Source of the DNA: Candidatus Electronema nielsenii
Lineage (GTDB): Bacteria; Desulfobacterota; Desulfobulbia; Desulfobulbales; Desulfobulbaceae
DNA: 20,813 nucleotides
Assembly (NCBI GenBank): GCA_026122915.1
Contig: JAGIXO010000019.1
Location: 1-20,813 of the forward strand
Reading direction: 5' to 3'
In this document: in pieces, positions 1 to 7,980 of the stretch
Numbering within the stretch: position 1 is the first letter of the stretch
How the letters are laid out: each line of letters begins with the position of its first letter
Made by a program: the position numbers and the translations under genes
The notes under the pieces: generated by a model
What the model saw: the letters and a program-made list of their open reading frames with translations, nothing else
What the model was told of the DNA's origin: nothing
The model's database searches: none

Positions 1-2684
1 CCGGGAAACTTTGGATCGCCTTCTAACCCATATTTGCCGCCGAAACCGCCCGCTGCCCCAATCACACCCTGTCGGATGTCCCATGTGACCTTGACTGCCG
101 CTTTAATTTCACCCCAAGGCGAGGCAACGATCACCTGATCACCGTCAGCGATACCGAGCTTTTTTGCATCCATCCAATTGATCCAGACAGGATTGCTGCT
201 ACATTGGTTCATCAAGGCCGGATTCCAGCAGGTGGAAGTGTGTTCATGCTCCAGCACTCGGAAGTAGCCGAGAATCAACGGATAGTCAGTATCAGGCCGC
301 AGCTCCGGCCAATCCTCCCACGGCGGAAGATAATCAGGCAGGGCATTCAATCCGGCCTTTTCTGCGACCGGATTGATGAAATTGTACTTACTGGTCACGC
401 TGTGGCCGGAAGCTCCGTAGCCGGGCGGCGGGTTGATAGAACCCCACTGCTCATATTTGCGGAACGCCTGCGGATCAGTGATAAAATAGCCGGTCTCGCG
501 CAGCTCCTCCAGTGTCACCCGCTGATTGCGGAGCTGGTTGCGCATGTATTCCTCTTCGTTCTGCCACGGGAAGAACTCGCCAACGCCCAGCCGCTGCGCC
601 AGCTCGGTGAAAATCCGCACCACCGGTCTCGAATCATACAGGGGCTGCACCGCTTTCTCTCCGAGAGAAATGAAAGATTCGTACATCCAGTCCGAGGCCA
701 CGCGGCTTTGCTCTAAATAGGTGCAATCAGGCAGCACCACGTCGCACAGCTCCGCCGTGTTGCTCATATAGCAGTCAATGGCACAGGAAAACTCCAGCCG
801 CTCCATCGCCCGCCGCAAACTTGGCTCTGCACCGCTCGACATGACCGGATTGCCGAAATAACAAAGCATCGCTTTCAGTCGCCCTGCCTGCGCATCTTCC
901 TCAAAATAGGCGGGAATCCAGCCGCTCCAAAGCCTGCCGGGATTGAGCTTGAATTTTGCGGCGTTGTTCGGCGGCTTAGGCTGATTGTCCGTCCACGCTG
1001 GGGCCAGCTTGAATTTGCTGACTAAGGCCGGGCCGCCCGGCGCGTCAAAACTGCCCATCAGAGCGTTCAGAGCTTGAATGGCTTGGGTGGCATGGGTGGC
1101 GTTCGGTGCTTGGGCCACACCGGTCCACGAAAGTGCGGCGGTGGCAGGCGCAGCTGAGGCAAATTCGCGGGCCAGCCGGGTTATGGTTGCGGCAGGCACC
1201 CCGCAGATCGTCTCGGCCCACTCTGGCGTGCGGGCAATGCCATCCTCCTCTCCTAAAAGCCGTTTTTTGAACTCGGGGAACCCGTAGCACCAATTTTCAG
1301 TGAATGCTCGGTCGTGCAGCTTGTCCGCCACGATGACGTGGCACATCGCCATTGCCATTGCCCCGTCTGTGCCGGGAATGATCGGAATCCATTCCGTCGC
1401 AATCTGCGCGGTCTCACAGCGGCGCGGATCAACCACCACTAACTTGGCCCCGTTTTTCACCGCCTGCTTGAGCAAGTTGACTTTGCGCTGTCCGGCGGAA
1501 GTCGCCAGCTCATTGATGCCGAAGAGCAGTATGTACTGCGAATGGGCATAGTCAATCCAAGGCCGCTTTTCGCCAAGACAATGCTCGTTCGCCATGCGGT
1601 TGGGATTGTCGCACATCTGGCGGTGGGTGGTCTTGTTCGGCGTGCCGTAAGCGGCCATCACTGCGTCGTGGCACCAACTATTGTAGTCGTTGCCCTGATG
1701 AAAGCCGACTGTCTTGGGATCAAAGCTCTTCAGCTTGGCGGCAAGCAGATCAAGTGCCTCGTCCCATTCCGCTTTGCGGAATCTGCCGTTCTCGCGGATC
1801 AGCGGAGTTTTGAGACGATAGGCGGAATAGGTGTTTTTATGCGCATTTGCCCCTTTGATGCAAAGCCGTCCGCCGCCTTTGGGATCACCAGCCAATCCCT
1901 TGCAGCCGACAATCACCCCGTCTTTCACCCGCACCTCCTGCCCGCAAAGACCAAGGCAGATATAGCAGTGCGTCTTGACGACGTGTTCCGGCTCTATCTG
2001 CGCCGAGCCTTCAACCACCAGCGTGACTAAGGTCTTGTTTAACTCCAGCAGCGCAGCAAAGATCGGTTCTATCACTATCAGCGCACTGTCTGCTGCTGAC
2101 AACACAGCCATCGTCAGTTCGGCCAGTCCTTTATAGAAATCTGTTTTGGCTGAAGCAGCAAGCTGGGCGCAAAACTTGTTCGCCCAAGGCAGCAAGTGAT
2201 TCTGGAGAAAATCAGCCTGCTTTTCCTTGTTGCCGGGCTGTGCCGCCAAATAAGCCATGAATTCCAGTTCAACCGCAATATGATCGTCCAAATCCGGCCA
2301 AGCAGGATTGAGATGCACCCCGCTGTCGTGATAGATTTTCCGCACCCGAAAGATTGGCTCCTGCATGACCAGCGGCTCGCCGGAAAGATGGCAGGAAGCG
2401 TAAGGAAAAGCAGGATTCTGACCTGCATTGAGAAACAGCTCTGCGTAGTCATGGCGCAGCTCGCGGAAAATTTGTTCAATTGGAGCCGACTGGAGAAAAG
2501 CGATCAGCCGGGCCAAGCATGAGGCGAGCTTCTCTGCCTCTGCATACTCCCGCAATGAACCGAGCTGCTGCGAAAACTGGCTTGGAATCAGCTGCTCTAA
2601 CAGCGGCAGAGCTATTTCATCCCGATACAAAATCGAGACAAAGCGATAGACAGCAGACCGTGCCAAACTTATTTTGTTACCCAT
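1..2684 (-). CDS. TorD-like chaperone fused to molybdopterin oxidoreductase catalytic subunit (C-terminus cut by window edge)
   Basis: Reading the minus strand from ATG at 2684 gives 894 codons with no stop down to base 1, so the frame runs off the window. A GAGGA ribosome site lies just upstream. Residues about 1-225 are a TorD-family chaperone: DY at 79-80 leading to ELF, then DDHIAVELEFM at 133-143 and an HLLPW helix. Residues about 235 onward are a DMSO-reductase-superfamily catalytic subunit. A 4Fe-4S site is formed by C240, C243, C247 and C275. GTPN followed by HRQMC (354-358) matches the GSPN...HxxxC pattern of PhsA/PsrA, making C358 the likely Mo ligand. The last readable part is the molybdopterin-dinucleotide-binding domain, so only a short tail is missing. 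There is no Tat signal; the chaperone sits where it would be, which predicts a cytoplasmic enzyme. The substrate (thiosulfate, polysulfide or another sulfur compound) is inference. Fold and cofactor are confident. Confidence 0.9.
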   Translation of the reverse strand, partial: MGNKISLARSAVYRFVSILYRDEIALPLLEQLIPSQFSQQLGSLREYAEAEKLASCLARLIAFLQSAPIEQIFRELRHDYAELFLNAGQNPAFPYASCHLSGEPLVMQEPIFRVRKIYHDSGVHLNPAWPDLDDHIAVELEFMAYLAAQPGNKEKQADFLQNHLLPWANKFCAQLAASAKTDFYKGLAELTMAVLSAADSALIVIEPIFAALLELNKTLVTLVVEGSAQIEPEHVVKTHCYICLGLCGQEVRVKDGVIVGCKGLAGDPKGGGRLCIKGANAHKNTYSAYRLKTPLIRENGRFRKAEWDEALDLLAAKLKSFDPKTVGFHQGNDYNSWCHDAVMAAYGTPNKTTHRQMCDNPNRMANEHCLGEKRPWIDYAHSQYILLFGINELATSAGQRKVNLLKQAVKNGAKLVVVDPRRCETAQIATEWIPIIPGTDGAMAMAMCHVIVADKLHDRAFTENWCYGFPEFKKRLLGEEDGIARTPEWAETICGVPAATITRLAREFASAAPATAALSWTGVAQAPNATHATQAIQALNALMGSFDAPGGPALVSKFKLAPAWTDNQPKPPNNAAKFKLNPGRLWSGWIPAYFEEDAQAGRLKAMLCYFGNPVMSSGAEPSLRRAMERLEFSCAIDCYMSNTAELCDVVLPDCTYLEQSRVASDWMYESFISLGEKAVQPLYDSRPVVRIFTELAQRLGVGEFFPWQNEEEYMRNQLRNQRVTLEELRETGYFITDPQAFRKYEQWGSINPPPGYGASGHSVTSKYNFINPVAEKAGLNALPDYLPPWEDWPELRPDTDYPLILGYFRVLEHEHTSTCWNPALMNQCSSNPVWINWMDAKKLGIADGDQVIVASPWGEIKAAVKVTWDIRQGVIGAAGGFGGKYGLEGDPKFP

Positions 2685-2766
2685 AGCGTTTCCTCAAGCA
2701 TTGGCAAGAATTTCCTTCTATTGGGCAGAAAAGGAAAAATCAGCATCATGAACAAATTGATTGCAT

Positions 2767-2796
2767 GATATAGCACGGTCGTTTATTTATTGTCAA
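2767..2796 (-). promoter_or_regulatory. sigma70-type promoter for the TorD-molybdoenzyme gene
   Basis: On the minus strand a perfect -35 box TTGACA (2796-2791) is followed after 18 bases by TATATC (2772-2767), preceded by TGC as an extended -10. Transcription would start near 2760, leaving a leader of about 75 bases before the ATG at 2684. The match is seen in the sequence; activity is inferred. Confidence 0.55.
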
Positions 2797-2820
2797 CAGA
2801 TTTTCACGGCCTGCGCTGAC

Positions 2821-2836
2821 AAATACAACTGTATTT
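2821..2836. promoter_or_regulatory. 16-bp perfect inverted repeat, operator candidate in a divergent intergenic region
   Basis: AAATACA-AC-TGTATTT has two exact 7-base arms and a 2-base centre. It lies between the divergent molybdoenzyme and TauE/SafE genes, just behind the minus-strand promoter. On the plus strand it covers a weak -10 candidate (TACAAC, 17 bases after TTTTCA at 2801-2806). A dimeric regulator acting on either gene is plausible; its identity is unknown. Confidence 0.35.
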
Positions 2837-2842
2837 CAAAAG

Positions 2843-2860
2843 AAATAATCATTCTCATTA
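2843..2860. promoter_or_regulatory. possible Fur-like box upstream of the TauE/SafE gene
   Basis: AAATAATCATTCTCATTA read on the minus strand gives hexamers GAGAAT and GATTAT in tandem, each one base from the GATAAT unit of the classical Fur box. It lies 35 bases before the exporter start. The region is AT-rich, so a chance match is quite possible. Confidence 0.22.
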
Positions 2861-2894
2861 AGCTCTTTTTATATCTTCACCTTTGGAGGAAAAC

Positions 2895-4100
2895 ATGAAG
2901 GAAGCAAGGACAGGCAGATCAGGACTCATTCTGCTCGCAGCAGCACTGATGCTGCTGAACAGCCAGCCGCTACTTTCAGCGGAGAATCAGGAGTCTGTCA
3001 ATCAGCCGCAGGCAGCGGTGATTGGCTCGAATGATCTGCCAGGCAAGCTGGGCGCAGTGCTGGCAAAGACCCCGATCGGCACGGACAAAGGACAGATCAA
3101 CCCGCAGGCGGAGAAAGGTTTTGCAGGAATACCCGGCGCACCGAAGATCAACTATGCGGTCGCGTTCCTTTGGGCAGTCTGGGTAGGTTGGATATTTGCC
3201 ACGGTCGGCGCATTCGGCGGCATCATGGCCGGTGTGGGCCACATGACCCTTTTTGCCCTTGGTGCCTACGCAGCAGGCTTCAAAACCACCAATCCTGAGC
3301 TGAACAAGCTGCTCACCGACACCATCCGGGCCTCAAATCAATATTTGGTGGGCTTGGCAGCCCTGATTTCGACATGGAATTTTTACAAGATGAAGCGAAT
3401 GGTGGTGCCACTGGGAGCCGCGCTTGGCTTCGGCAGCCTCTTCGGGGGGATGCTGATCACCTATCTCACGGCGGACAAGCTGAAATTTGACCAATATCAG
3501 GGTTGGTTCGGCATCCTCATCCTTGTGATCGGCGCGCTGATGCTTGCGAGCACCACGGAAAAAAGCCGTGCCAAGAAAAAGGCGGCGGACGAGACTGGCA
3601 AAAAGCTCCAGCAGCTCATGAAGGAAAAAGGTGAGGCCGAGGGCGTGAAGCTGCTCTCCGCAGGCATCGGCAAAGTCAGTTTTTCCTTCTACGGGGCTGA
3701 GTTTTCCTTTAATCCTCTGCTGGCGGCAGTCGGCGGCCTGATCATCGCCGCTATCTCCGCCTTTCTCGGCGTAGGCGGCGGCTTCCTCTATGTTCCATTT
3801 CTGACCGACATCATTGGTCTGCCGATGTACATCGTCGCGGGAACTTCGGCCTTGGCAGTACTCCTCAGCATGATTTCCAGCCTTTTCACACACGTGGTCA
3901 TCAAAGGCACTTTCATCAGCTGGGGGCTGGTGGGGATCGAAATGACTGGGGTCTTTGTCGGCGCGATGATCGGGCCGTACACGCAGAAGTATATCCCTGA
4001 AAAATGGTTGAAGCGGCTTTTCATTTTTTTGGCGGTTTATGTGGGCATCGCCTACTTCAGTAAAGGCTTCTTCGGTCACAGCTGGCTGCCAATGGGATAA
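2895..4100 (+). CDS. TauE/SafE-family permease with long periplasmic N-terminus and charged central loop
   Basis: A 401-residue membrane protein of the TauE/SafE family, which exports sulfite or small organosulfur anions across the inner membrane. The ATG at 2895 is chosen because GGAGG sits 5 bases upstream; the TTG at 2883 overlaps that ribosome site. Residues 1-30 look like a signal or first membrane segment. About 60 polar residues follow, then two groups of hydrophobic helices, each with the Gly-rich family repeat: GAFGGIMAGVG near 105 and GVGGGFLYVPF near 285. A Lys/Glu-rich loop (KKKAADETGKK and after) separates the halves and should be cytoplasmic. Usual members are nearer 250-270 residues, so both the N-terminus and the loop are extensions. 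The divergent molybdoenzyme of the thiosulfate/polysulfide class supports a sulfur role. The exact substrate is unknown. Confidence 0.85.
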   Translation: MKEARTGRSGLILLAAALMLLNSQPLLSAENQESVNQPQAAVIGSNDLPGKLGAVLAKTPIGTDKGQINPQAEKGFAGIPGAPKINYAVAFLWAVWVGWIFATVGAFGGIMAGVGHMTLFALGAYAAGFKTTNPELNKLLTDTIRASNQYLVGLAALISTWNFYKMKRMVVPLGAALGFGSLFGGMLITYLTADKLKFDQYQGWFGILILVIGALMLASTTEKSRAKKKAADETGKKLQQLMKEKGEAEGVKLLSAGIGKVSFSFYGAEFSFNPLLAAVGGLIIAAISAFLGVGGGFLYVPFLTDIIGLPMYIVAGTSALAVLLSMISSLFTHVVIKGTFISWGLVGIEMTGVFVGAMIGPYTQKYIPEKWLKRLFIFLAVYVGIAYFSKGFFGHSWLPMG

Positions 4101-4113
4101 AACGTTGCAGAAT

Positions 4114-4149
4114 TTGTCCCGGCTAACCGTCGGTGTTCAGCTGGGACAA
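4114..4149 (+). terminator. 11-bp hairpin after the TauE/SafE gene, no T-run
   Basis: TTGTCCCGGCT (4114-4124) pairs with AGCTGGGACAA (4139-4149), with one G-U pair and a 14-base loop, starting 13 bases after the stop codon. The position suits a transcript end, but no T-run follows. It may instead be a 3'-end stabiliser or partial terminator. Confidence 0.4.
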
Positions 4150-4367
4150 CATGTTCCAATCAAAGCAACACCATGCTACAAGCAGCAGTGCACCTGATTT
4201 GCGGTTCAAGCGATCAACTTCCCCTTCAAATATCTCTCGTTACGGACGAGGTTCTTCCCGGCGGCATCTTGTTTTCTCTGGAAAAAACAATTCCGCTGGG
4301 GTATTATGATGCGGGATGTTGTATGCAACGCCTCATTGTGCAAATTCTTTTTGAAGGAGAGAACAAA

Positions 4368-5510
4368 ATGAAGAATCAACCGCCGTCAGCAGGCGCAGTT
4401 GCTTTAGCCGCCGGAGCTGCGCTGCTTGCCGCCGCTGCCGGGGCATCAGCTTTGGAGATCAAAACCGGCAACGATAAAGTCGAGTTACAGCTTAAAGGCC
4501 ACGTCAACCGTGCGCTCATGTATGTGGACGACGGCAACGAGAGCAATGTCTTTCACGTTGACAACACGAACTCAGAAACCAGAGTCGGTCTGTACGGCAA
4601 GCTGGCCGCCACGGAAACCCTGACCATCGGCAGCAACTTTGAGCTACAATGGCAGGCAAATCCTTCAGACAAGGTGTCAATGGAGGAGGAATCTATTTCC
4701 GGCGATTTCAAAGAGCGGCTGGCGGAAATCTATTTTGACTGCAAGAAAGGCGGCAAATTTTGGCTGGGACGCGGCAAGATGACCAGTGACGATAGCTCGG
4801 AAGCTGATTTGTCCGGCACGGAACTGGCAGGCAATTCCGGTGTGACTGACGTGGGCGGCGGTTTTATGTTCCACGACAGCAAGGCGGCACCTGTTGCGAT
4901 TGGCGAAAAGCCGAAAGGCTCCACTGTCAAAGATGTCTTCAACTCGATGGACGGCACCCGCTACAACCGGGTACGTTACGATACCCCCAAGCTCGCAGGC
5001 TTCAGTCTCGGCGCATCAGCGGCTGAACAGGATATTGCTGATGTCAGCCTCAAGCATTCCAGCGAGCTGGCAGGCATGAAGGTGGAGGGTGTGTTGACAT
5101 GGTACACCCCCGGTGATCTCGGCGATTACAGCCAAATCAATGGCTCGCTCTCAGCCCTGTTCAATTCCGGCTTCAACCTGACCGCAGCAGGTGGCACCCG
5201 CGACATGAACAACATGCCCGCAGGCGGTGACGATCCAGTCTTCATGTACGGCAAAGTTGGCTATATCTGCAAAGAGCTGTTCTCGCTCGGCTCCACGGCC
5301 TTTTCAGTGGATTACGGCGTGTTTGAGAATGCCAAGAAGCAGGATATCGAGCAGAAAGGCACGGCTACTGGCGTGCAGATGGTGCAGAATCTTTCCGACT
5401 GGAGCACCGAGCTGTTTGCAGCCTACCGGGGTTATACACTGGAAGACAAGACCAGCGCAGATTACGACGACATCACTATCGTGATGGGCGGCGCACGCTT
5501 CAAGTTCTGA
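4368..5510 (+). CDS. Outer-membrane porin, paralogue 1
   Basis: A 380-residue beta-barrel porin. ATG at 4368 follows AAGGAGA by 7 bases and is the first that places a signal peptide at the N-terminus: an Ala-rich hydrophobic stretch with likely cleavage after GASA, before LEIKTGNDKV. The mature protein alternates polar and hydrophobic residues, has acidic loops, and ends in RFKF, the terminal Phe expected for BAM-dependent outer-membrane insertion. It closely resembles the gene at 8177-9331 along its whole length, with shared blocks such as LQLKGH/VQLKGH, FEVQWQANPSDKVSM, DLSGT.LAGNSGV.DVGG and NNMPAGGD. It is followed by PstS-OmpA and, further on, porin 2 and a PhoB-type regulator, so an oxyanion or phosphate channel is a reasonable guess. 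Pore specificity cannot be read from sequence. Confidence 0.88.
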   Translation: MKNQPPSAGAVALAAGAALLAAAAGASALEIKTGNDKVELQLKGHVNRALMYVDDGNESNVFHVDNTNSETRVGLYGKLAATETLTIGSNFELQWQANPSDKVSMEEESISGDFKERLAEIYFDCKKGGKFWLGRGKMTSDDSSEADLSGTELAGNSGVTDVGGGFMFHDSKAAPVAIGEKPKGSTVKDVFNSMDGTRYNRVRYDTPKLAGFSLGASAAEQDIADVSLKHSSELAGMKVEGVLTWYTPGDLGDYSQINGSLSALFNSGFNLTAAGGTRDMNNMPAGGDDPVFMYGKVGYICKELFSLGSTAFSVDYGVFENAKKQDIEQKGTATGVQMVQNLSDWSTELFAAYRGYTLEDKTSADYDDITIVMGGARFKF

Positions 5511-5540
5511 ATCTGAACCACTTGCTGTTTCCCCGCCTGC

Positions 5541-5568
5541 GCTGAAGATGCCGCCCGGCATCTTCAGC
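5541..5568 (+). terminator. 13-bp near-perfect hairpin after porin 1
   Basis: GCTGAAGATGCCG (5541-5553) and CGGCATCTTCAGC (5556-5568) are exact reverse complements separated by only two bases, 30 bases after the porin stop. Downstream is pyrimidine-rich but lacks a compact T-run. Likely a transcript 3' end or processing barrier. Confidence 0.45.
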
Positions 5569-5804
5569 CGCTTCCTGCCTCCCTTTTGCTGATGGCAGAG
5601 ATGCAATTGTCGATTAATGGAAATGATTGCTGCCAGCGATACCACCAGACTGTCTCGTTCTTGCCTGTAACATACTTCTTATCCCTTCCTAATATATTCT
5701 GAACATTTTTTCATTCAAGTAGCACTCTAACAGTTCATGTGTTTTTCCGTCGGACAGTCCTGCACGGAAAAATGAACAGAAAAATGAATTTATATGGGGG
5801 AGCT

Positions 5805-7211
5805 ATGAAGGAAATAAGAATATCGTCGTTGTTTCTGCTAACTTTTTTCGCGGTACTTGCCGCCACAGTCGATGTTCAGGATAGCATGGCCCAGCCGCAG
5901 AACAAAGAAATCATCTTGCGAATTCATGGGTCTAACACCATTGGCGCACAGCTTGCGCCGGATTTAGCTAAAGTCTTTTTGCAAAAGTTAGGCGCGGATT
6001 CAGTCAGACAGGTTGATCTCGCCGCAGGTACCGAGATTAACATCGAAGGGCATTTTCCCAACCAAGAGCTGGTTAAGGTCATCGAAATCCGGGCGCACGG
6101 CTCTTCTACCGGTTTCAAGGGGCTAAAGAACAAGCAATGCGACATTGGTATGGCCTCTCGGAAGATTAAAGACAGTGAGGCGCAAGAGTTAGCTTTTCTC
6201 GGCGAGATGACGAGCAGTGCCAGCGAGCATGTTCTGGCCTTAGACGGTGTAGCGGTGATCGTCAATAGCGCGAATGCTGCTGTATCCAAGCTGAGTTTCG
6301 CCCAATTGGCTGACATTTTTTCCGGCAAACTGATAAATTGGTCGAAAATCGGCTGGGCAGACGCGCCAATCAGCATTCAGGCGCGGGATGAAAACTCAGG
6401 TACGCACGACACATTTCAGAGCATCGTGTTGGGCGAGAAAAAAATGGACGGGGCGGCGAAACGCTGGGATTCCAACGACAATCTTTCTGCGGCGGTCAAC
6501 GCTGATACCCACGCGATTGGCTATTGTGGCCTGCCTTATGTCAAGCACAACAAAGCCTTGGGTATTTCCGATGGTGGCCCAGCAGTACGGCCCACGGTTT
6601 TCACCGTTGCTACTGAAGATTATCCGGTCAGCCGCCGCCTTTATTTTTACACCCCAGCTGCTCCAGAAAATTCGTACACGCAGGACTTCATCGCCTTTGC
6701 CTTGAGCCAAGAAGGACAGGAGCAGGTCAGAAAGCACAAATTTGTTGATTTGACCATTTCTGCTGAGGAACACAAGGTTGATGTCGCGTTGGGAACGAAC
6801 CAAAATTACCAAGTGCTGTATAAATATCTGACTGCCGTGCGAGGCGCGAAACGACTGTCGGCAAACTTCCGCTTTAAAGGAGAAACGCTTGAATTAGACA
6901 ACCGATCCTTGCGCGATGTTGAACGAATAGTGGATTTTCTGGCGGAAAACAGAGCAAAGGAAATTATTTTAGCAGGATTTTCCGACCGCAGTGAGGATAT
7001 AGCCCGCAATATAGAAGGACCTACTGATAATAAATACGCCAAGAATTTTGATCTTTCCTGCAAACGGGCGGAAGCCGTTAAAGAAGAGCTGAATTCACGC
7101 GGTATCAAAATTGGCGATATCCTTTGTGTCGGCAGCGAAATGCCAGTCGCGTCCAATAGTACCGAACTGGGTCGGGAGAAAAACCGCCGCGTTGAGGTCT
7201 GGGTGAGATGA
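5805..7211 (+). CDS. PstS-like phosphate-binding domain fused to OmpA peptidoglycan-binding domain
   Basis: A 468-residue exported protein. ATG at 5805 is preceded by GGGGGAG and begins a hydrophobic signal sequence (MKEIRISSLFLLTFF) with likely cleavage near SMAQ; in-frame ATGs at 5772 and 5784 would only add a polar tail. Residues about 35-330 form a periplasmic binding fold of the PstS type: GSNTIG at 42-47, HGSSTGF, the LADIFSGKLINWSKIG block and RDENSGTHDTF are anion-binding signatures. Residues about 345-468 are an OmpA C-terminal domain with GFSD, LSCKRAEAV and the closing KNRRVEVWVR that contacts diaminopimelate in this family. The product should capture phosphate in the periplasm while bound to the cell wall, rather than diffusing to an ABC transporter. 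Placement between two porins and upstream of a PhoB-type gene supports this. No pstCAB genes are present in the window. Confidence 0.88.
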   Translation: MKEIRISSLFLLTFFAVLAATVDVQDSMAQPQNKEIILRIHGSNTIGAQLAPDLAKVFLQKLGADSVRQVDLAAGTEINIEGHFPNQELVKVIEIRAHGSSTGFKGLKNKQCDIGMASRKIKDSEAQELAFLGEMTSSASEHVLALDGVAVIVNSANAAVSKLSFAQLADIFSGKLINWSKIGWADAPISIQARDENSGTHDTFQSIVLGEKKMDGAAKRWDSNDNLSAAVNADTHAIGYCGLPYVKHNKALGISDGGPAVRPTVFTVATEDYPVSRRLYFYTPAAPENSYTQDFIAFALSQEGQEQVRKHKFVDLTISAEEHKVDVALGTNQNYQVLYKYLTAVRGAKRLSANFRFKGETLELDNRSLRDVERIVDFLAENRAKEIILAGFSDRSEDIARNIEGPTDNKYAKNFDLSCKRAEAVKEELNSRGIKIGDILCVGSEMPVASNSTELGREKNRRVEVWVR

Positions 7212-7222
7212 CCGCATCAATT

Positions 7223-7270
7223 CCTCATGTTCTCACAACAATTCTCTGACAATTGTCTGGTTGAATGAGG
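7223..7270 (+). other. Nested inverted repeat between pstS-ompA and the small Cys gene
   Basis: Outer arms CCTCAT (7223-7228) and ATGAGG (7265-7270) enclose inner arms ACAATT (7238-7243) and AATTGT (7251-7256), with unpaired stretches between. It begins 11 bases after the upstream stop codon and has no T-run. It may separate expression of the two neighbours; the role is unknown. Confidence 0.3.
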
Positions 7271-7321
7271 GCAGTCGAAGTGGAGAAGCAGCTGGCTGAC
7301 ATTTTCAAATGAGGAGGAGTC

Positions 7322-7525
7322 ATGCTGGAACGAAATGAGAGCACCTTGGAGCGGGCCTTGGAAAAAGCGGCAAAGATCATCTGTAGCTTGCAATACGGAC
7401 GCTGTCCTGTCCAGGAAGAGCATTTTCCCGGCTGTCCCAGCGTGTGCAATGAGGACAGCCTGCCGTGGCAGTGCTGGGTTTCCTATCTGCGGGCCACCGC
7501 AACCGGGGCAGGGGCAGCGGCGTGA
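7322..7525 (+). CDS. Small Cys-rich cytoplasmic protein, unrecognised
   Basis: 67 residues starting at ATG 7322 behind a strong GAGGAGG site 4 bases upstream. The first half is a charged helix (LERNESTLERALEKAAKII) and the second carries five cysteines (C21, C28, C38, C42 and C51) with Trp and Pro, suggesting metal binding or disulfides. There is no signal peptide. It ends in a low-complexity ATATGAGAAA tail read from two GGGGCA repeats just before the stop. The next gene lies one frame over, begins about here and has no good start of its own. The two may therefore be one gene broken by an indel in the G-runs, or a frameshifted pair. I do not recognise the family. Confidence 0.6.
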   Translation: MLERNESTLERALEKAAKIICSLQYGRCPVQEEHFPGCPSVCNEDSLPWQCWVSYLRATATGAGAAA

Positions 7526-7553
7526 CGATGGACTGCAATCTGCGGGTGCCAGC

Positions 7554-7883
7554 TTGGCGTGGAAGACGGAAAAGAACAAACTGAACTGCTGGGAGTTCAA
7601 AGAATGCGGCAGGGAGCCGGGCGGGCGCAACGCGGCATTGTTCGGAATCTGTCCCGCCGCTGTTGTGCAGCAGGCGGACGGCATACATGACGGAAAAAAC
7701 GGCGGACGCTGCTGCTGGTTCGTGACCGTTTCTTTCTCCAAAGGCAAACCTCAAGGAGGTTGCTCAGAAAACTCCGGCTGCTGCTGGAGCTGCAAATTCT
7801 ACAATCTGGTCAGAAACGAAGAGCATACCGGTTTCATCCTCCGATATATCAGTCCAAGCCGGATACGGCCTGTTCAAAAATAA
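7554..7883 (+). CDS. Two-CW domain protein
   Basis: About 109 residues if started at TTG 7554; this start is weak, with no clear ribosome site. The core matches the two-CW family: NCWEFKECGREPGG at 11-24, then GICPAA, a GGRCCW block at 50-55 and GCCWSCKFYNLVRNEE at 75-90. The paired Cys-Trp motifs and further cysteines probably bind metal or act in redox chemistry; the family role is not settled. The open frame extends upstream through 7335 over the previous small gene, but that stretch reads as an out-of-frame shadow. It ends 29 bases before a good intrinsic terminator, so this is probably the last gene of the transcript begun upstream. Family assignment is confident; the N-terminus is not. 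Confidence 0.75.
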   Translation: MAWKTEKNKLNCWEFKECGREPGGRNAALFGICPAAVVQQADGIHDGKNGGRCCWFVTVSFSKGKPQGGCSENSGCCWSCKFYNLVRNEEHTGFILRYISPSRIRPVQK

Positions 7884-7911
7884 CTGCCCGTCTTTCCTTT
7901 TGTCTCAACCG

Positions 7912-7942
7912 GCCAGCCAAAATTTCGGCTGGCTGCTTTTTT
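7912..7942 (+). terminator. Rho-independent terminator after the two-CW gene
   Basis: GCCAGCC (7912-7918) pairs with GGCTGGC (7927-7933) around an 8-base loop, followed by TGCTTTTTT. This is the only hairpin in the 4-10 kb region with a proper T-run. It separates the pstS-ompA/two-CW transcript from porin 2. Confidence 0.8.
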
Positions 7943-7980
7943 CTATTTTTCCGCATTCCTCATCAAATTTTCATTGCTGC

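Noticed and set aside
204..2030. Several plus-strand open frames across the first 2 kb
   Set aside because: The minus strand is open over the whole 2684 bases with clear TorD and molybdoenzyme motifs, so these are shadows.
3333..4079. 248-codon minus-strand open frame inside the TauE/SafE gene
   Set aside because: It is charged, low in family-like motifs and fully covered by a membrane-protein gene with a strong start; it is a codon-bias shadow.
4173..4367. Longer N-terminus for porin 1
   Set aside because: The upstream extension has no ribosome site and would bury the signal peptide; ATG 4368 has AAGGAGA in place.
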